Shown: positions 61,890-64,000 of the stretch, piece by piece
Numbering within the stretch: the first letter of the stretch is position 1
Layout: the number at the start of each line of letters is the position of its first letter
Source: Congeria kusceri
Lineage: Eukaryota > Mollusca > Bivalvia > Myida > Dreissenidae
Direction of reading: 5' to 3'
Assembly (NCBI GenBank): GCA_027627225.1
Contig: CM051029.1
Coordinates: forward strand, 72,030,578 to 72,094,577
DNA: 64,000 nucleotides
The notes under the pieces: model-generated
The model's input: only the letters and a program-made list of their open reading frames with translations
What the model was told of the DNA's origin: nothing
The model's database searches: none
Made by a program: the position numbers and the translations under genes

Positions 61890-64000
61890 ATTCTCAATTA
61901 CTATGTGCAAAGTAGTGCTTATAAATAACAAAATTACAATATTTTAAAATCATTTTATTCAAGTTTGGGAATGAAACTAGGAACCTTAAATAACATGACA
62001 ATCATAAAGGTTTATTCAAGAAACAAATTTTTTAACAAGAACAACTAATTGAAAAAGAACTACATGTAGTAAAATTATCAATTTTCACCTTAAAAATGTC
62101 CGTTACTATAGGGTATATACATATAAAATACTATTTTTGTTTCAATTATGTAATGAGAAATAAATAAAGATAATTATATTTTATGACGCAGATAGTCCAA
62201 CTTTAGAATTTAAATACAAACATGATACCTAATACCTATTTACTTTTTATGTTAATTAATTCCAGAAAAACGATAATGAATGCTTGTTTATTTTTTAATG
62301 CAAATATTCATTATTCACTATGAGTAATATTTTCATTTTTCACGCAAAAATGGTATATAGTGTAAAATTGTATCATTTTGTCTCAATCACTTATTGTTCA
62401 ACGCTTTAGACACAATCCTGATGCTGTTCAAGAATATTCTGTCAATGAAGAATAATTTTGCTTAAAATGTATAAAAAGTAACGGACATGTCTTAAATATT
62501 GCACATTTCATAAACCCACACAATGTTAAGTGAATAATTACATACTTATTATCTAATGAGTCTGAATGTAACACTTTCTTGAAAAGCAATGTGTATTCCC
62601 ACTTCTATCTTGTCATATATTTACAGAGAACATAATACAATGACATGTTAGCCCTATAACATAACTTAGCAACATTTCAGTATTAAAAGTTCATTATCTA
62701 AACAGAATTGACATGTTAAGGACCAGTTTTCAATAATAAATTGACACGTACATTTTAGATAAAGTGGACAATAAATAAATGTAACAATACTATCAGAAGT
62801 CCAAACATTTCACTATTGGTGAAAAACATTTTTTTCTTGTACAAAATGAAAGATCCGTTACTAATATTTAAAACAGAACAATATTTTATACAACTAATTT
62901 GTAATCATGTTTTGTCATGTTTTGTAATGTTTTGTCAGCATAGTGTACAGACACAATAATTGTATGTTTATTTATGCAATAAATTTGAGTAAGAGAATTG
63001 ATAAAAAAAAGTGTTTGTTAACGGACATTTCAGTTACTCATCTAAGAGTTCCTCAATCTTCTCTTTCTCTTCTCTTGAAATCGTAGGCCTATACAATCTC
63101 TATGATTCGCCGGTTGGGACGCGTTCAGTAATAGTTCTGATAGCGTCTGAATATTTTATCCAAATTATGTCTGCCCTTGTTTTAACCGTATGAAAATGAA
63201 AGGAATTCCTTGAAACGTTCGTTACGGTGATTTGAAATGAACAATGGGAATGCTGTTTTACATGTCTGCTTAATAGATATCTAATTCAATCCGGATTTTA
63301 CTTAGCCAAATATGTAATCATTAAAGTAGAAAAGATACTTAACTTTCATTCCTTGAACATTTGTGTTATCATAATTTAAAGTGTAAATGGCTAAGATAAT
63401 ATGTAGTTCTGAAACATGTCACCAATACATTGTTTCATTTATGGTGCATTATTTCAGTAATATTATAAGTTTATATATGTTTTTAGAAAGTAAGGGACTG
63501 GGCACATGTCAATTAATATTACCTATTCGATCAGTGTAAAGAAACAATTAAAGTCACTATTTAAATAGTGGATGAAAAGTTGAAATGTTCGTTACTTATT
63601 AGTAACGAACATGTTACATAAATGCATGGCCGTTACAATCATATGCCCTGATAACGCATCTTCATTAGAATATTTTTTTTGAAATTCAGGTTTTAGAATC
63701 ATAAAGTAGTCATTAACGCATTATAAGTTCAATATTTTCATATTTGATCGTTGGAACGTGCACAGTACATACATCATGGGAGTGCTCAACATTTTTATTT
63801 TTCGATACGGGACGCCACTTCGTTGATTTTCCAGGAGTTGGTAATAAGTAATGATGTCATAAGTATACATCACAAGATAAATATAAATCTCATTCTGTAT
63901 ATCAGATAGATACGTCACATTGTGAATACAATATTAATTAAATGGTATCGAACATGTCAGTCACGAACATTTCATTGTTTACAGTATATAACCACTTTAC
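61890..64000. other. AT-rich end of window, no gene seen
   Basis: No exon or RNA gene supported. Short inverted motifs include an exact 16-bp palindrome (63555-63570) and a hairpin with 12-bp arms (63585-63612). Variants of 'gttcgttact/agtaacggac' recur through the stretch. Confidence 0.5.

Overview
The window is eukaryotic nuclear DNA: AT-rich, intron-bearing and packed with repeats, with no operons. I read it as a bivalve mollusc, most likely Dreissena. The grounds are the dispersed inverted-repeat elements carrying the 'cgtcccggattagcctgtgcgg' type core, the tRNA-headed SINEs, the 'gtgaccttgacct' repeats, and a B-box/propeller gene family typical of bivalve expansions. The species call rests on remembered repeat sequences and was not checked by a search.

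Layout. 1-1090 is a 78-bp satellite cut by the window edge. 1.1-6.2 kb is non-coding with dispersed repeats. 6.25-21.23 kb holds a ten-exon minus-strand gene for an SPFH/band-7-like protein with a coiled-coil tail (about 366 codons; the ten exons sum to 1101 nt and close in frame). A non-LTR retrotransposon with a 12-bp target-site duplication (11567-15798) lies in one of its introns, and a MITE (9866-10507) lies in another. 20717-20826 is a perfect 110-bp palindrome. 25.20-36.72 kb holds the 3' half of a plus-strand MFSD1-like transporter gene (five exons), inflated by several tandem arrays. 38.79-43.17 kb and 55.56-61.89 kb are two copies of a direct segmental duplication, each carrying the first exon of a B-box/coiled-coil gene. 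The first copy has two frameshifts but is followed by an intact propeller exon (44767-45623). The second copy has an intact first exon but no propeller exon before the window ends. Between them lies a decayed LINE (49.0-53.1 kb) whose 3' end is inverted. The last 2 kb shows no gene.

The most unusual feature is that three tandem arrays sit exactly on exon-intron junctions and their units carry the splice signal: about 39 copies of a 5' splice site after SPFH exon 8 (21-bp unit), about 6 copies of a branch-point/polypyrimidine unit before an MFSD1 exon (about 25 bp), and about 29 copies of a 3' splice site plus exon start before the MFSD1 penultimate exon (58 bp). In both genes the exonic frames look intact, while several invariant splice dinucleotides expected from the exon phases are changed, and SPFH exon 2 has an in-frame TAA. 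This could be recent decay of the pair, a null haplotype, assembly error, or real non-canonical splicing. RNA reads would decide.
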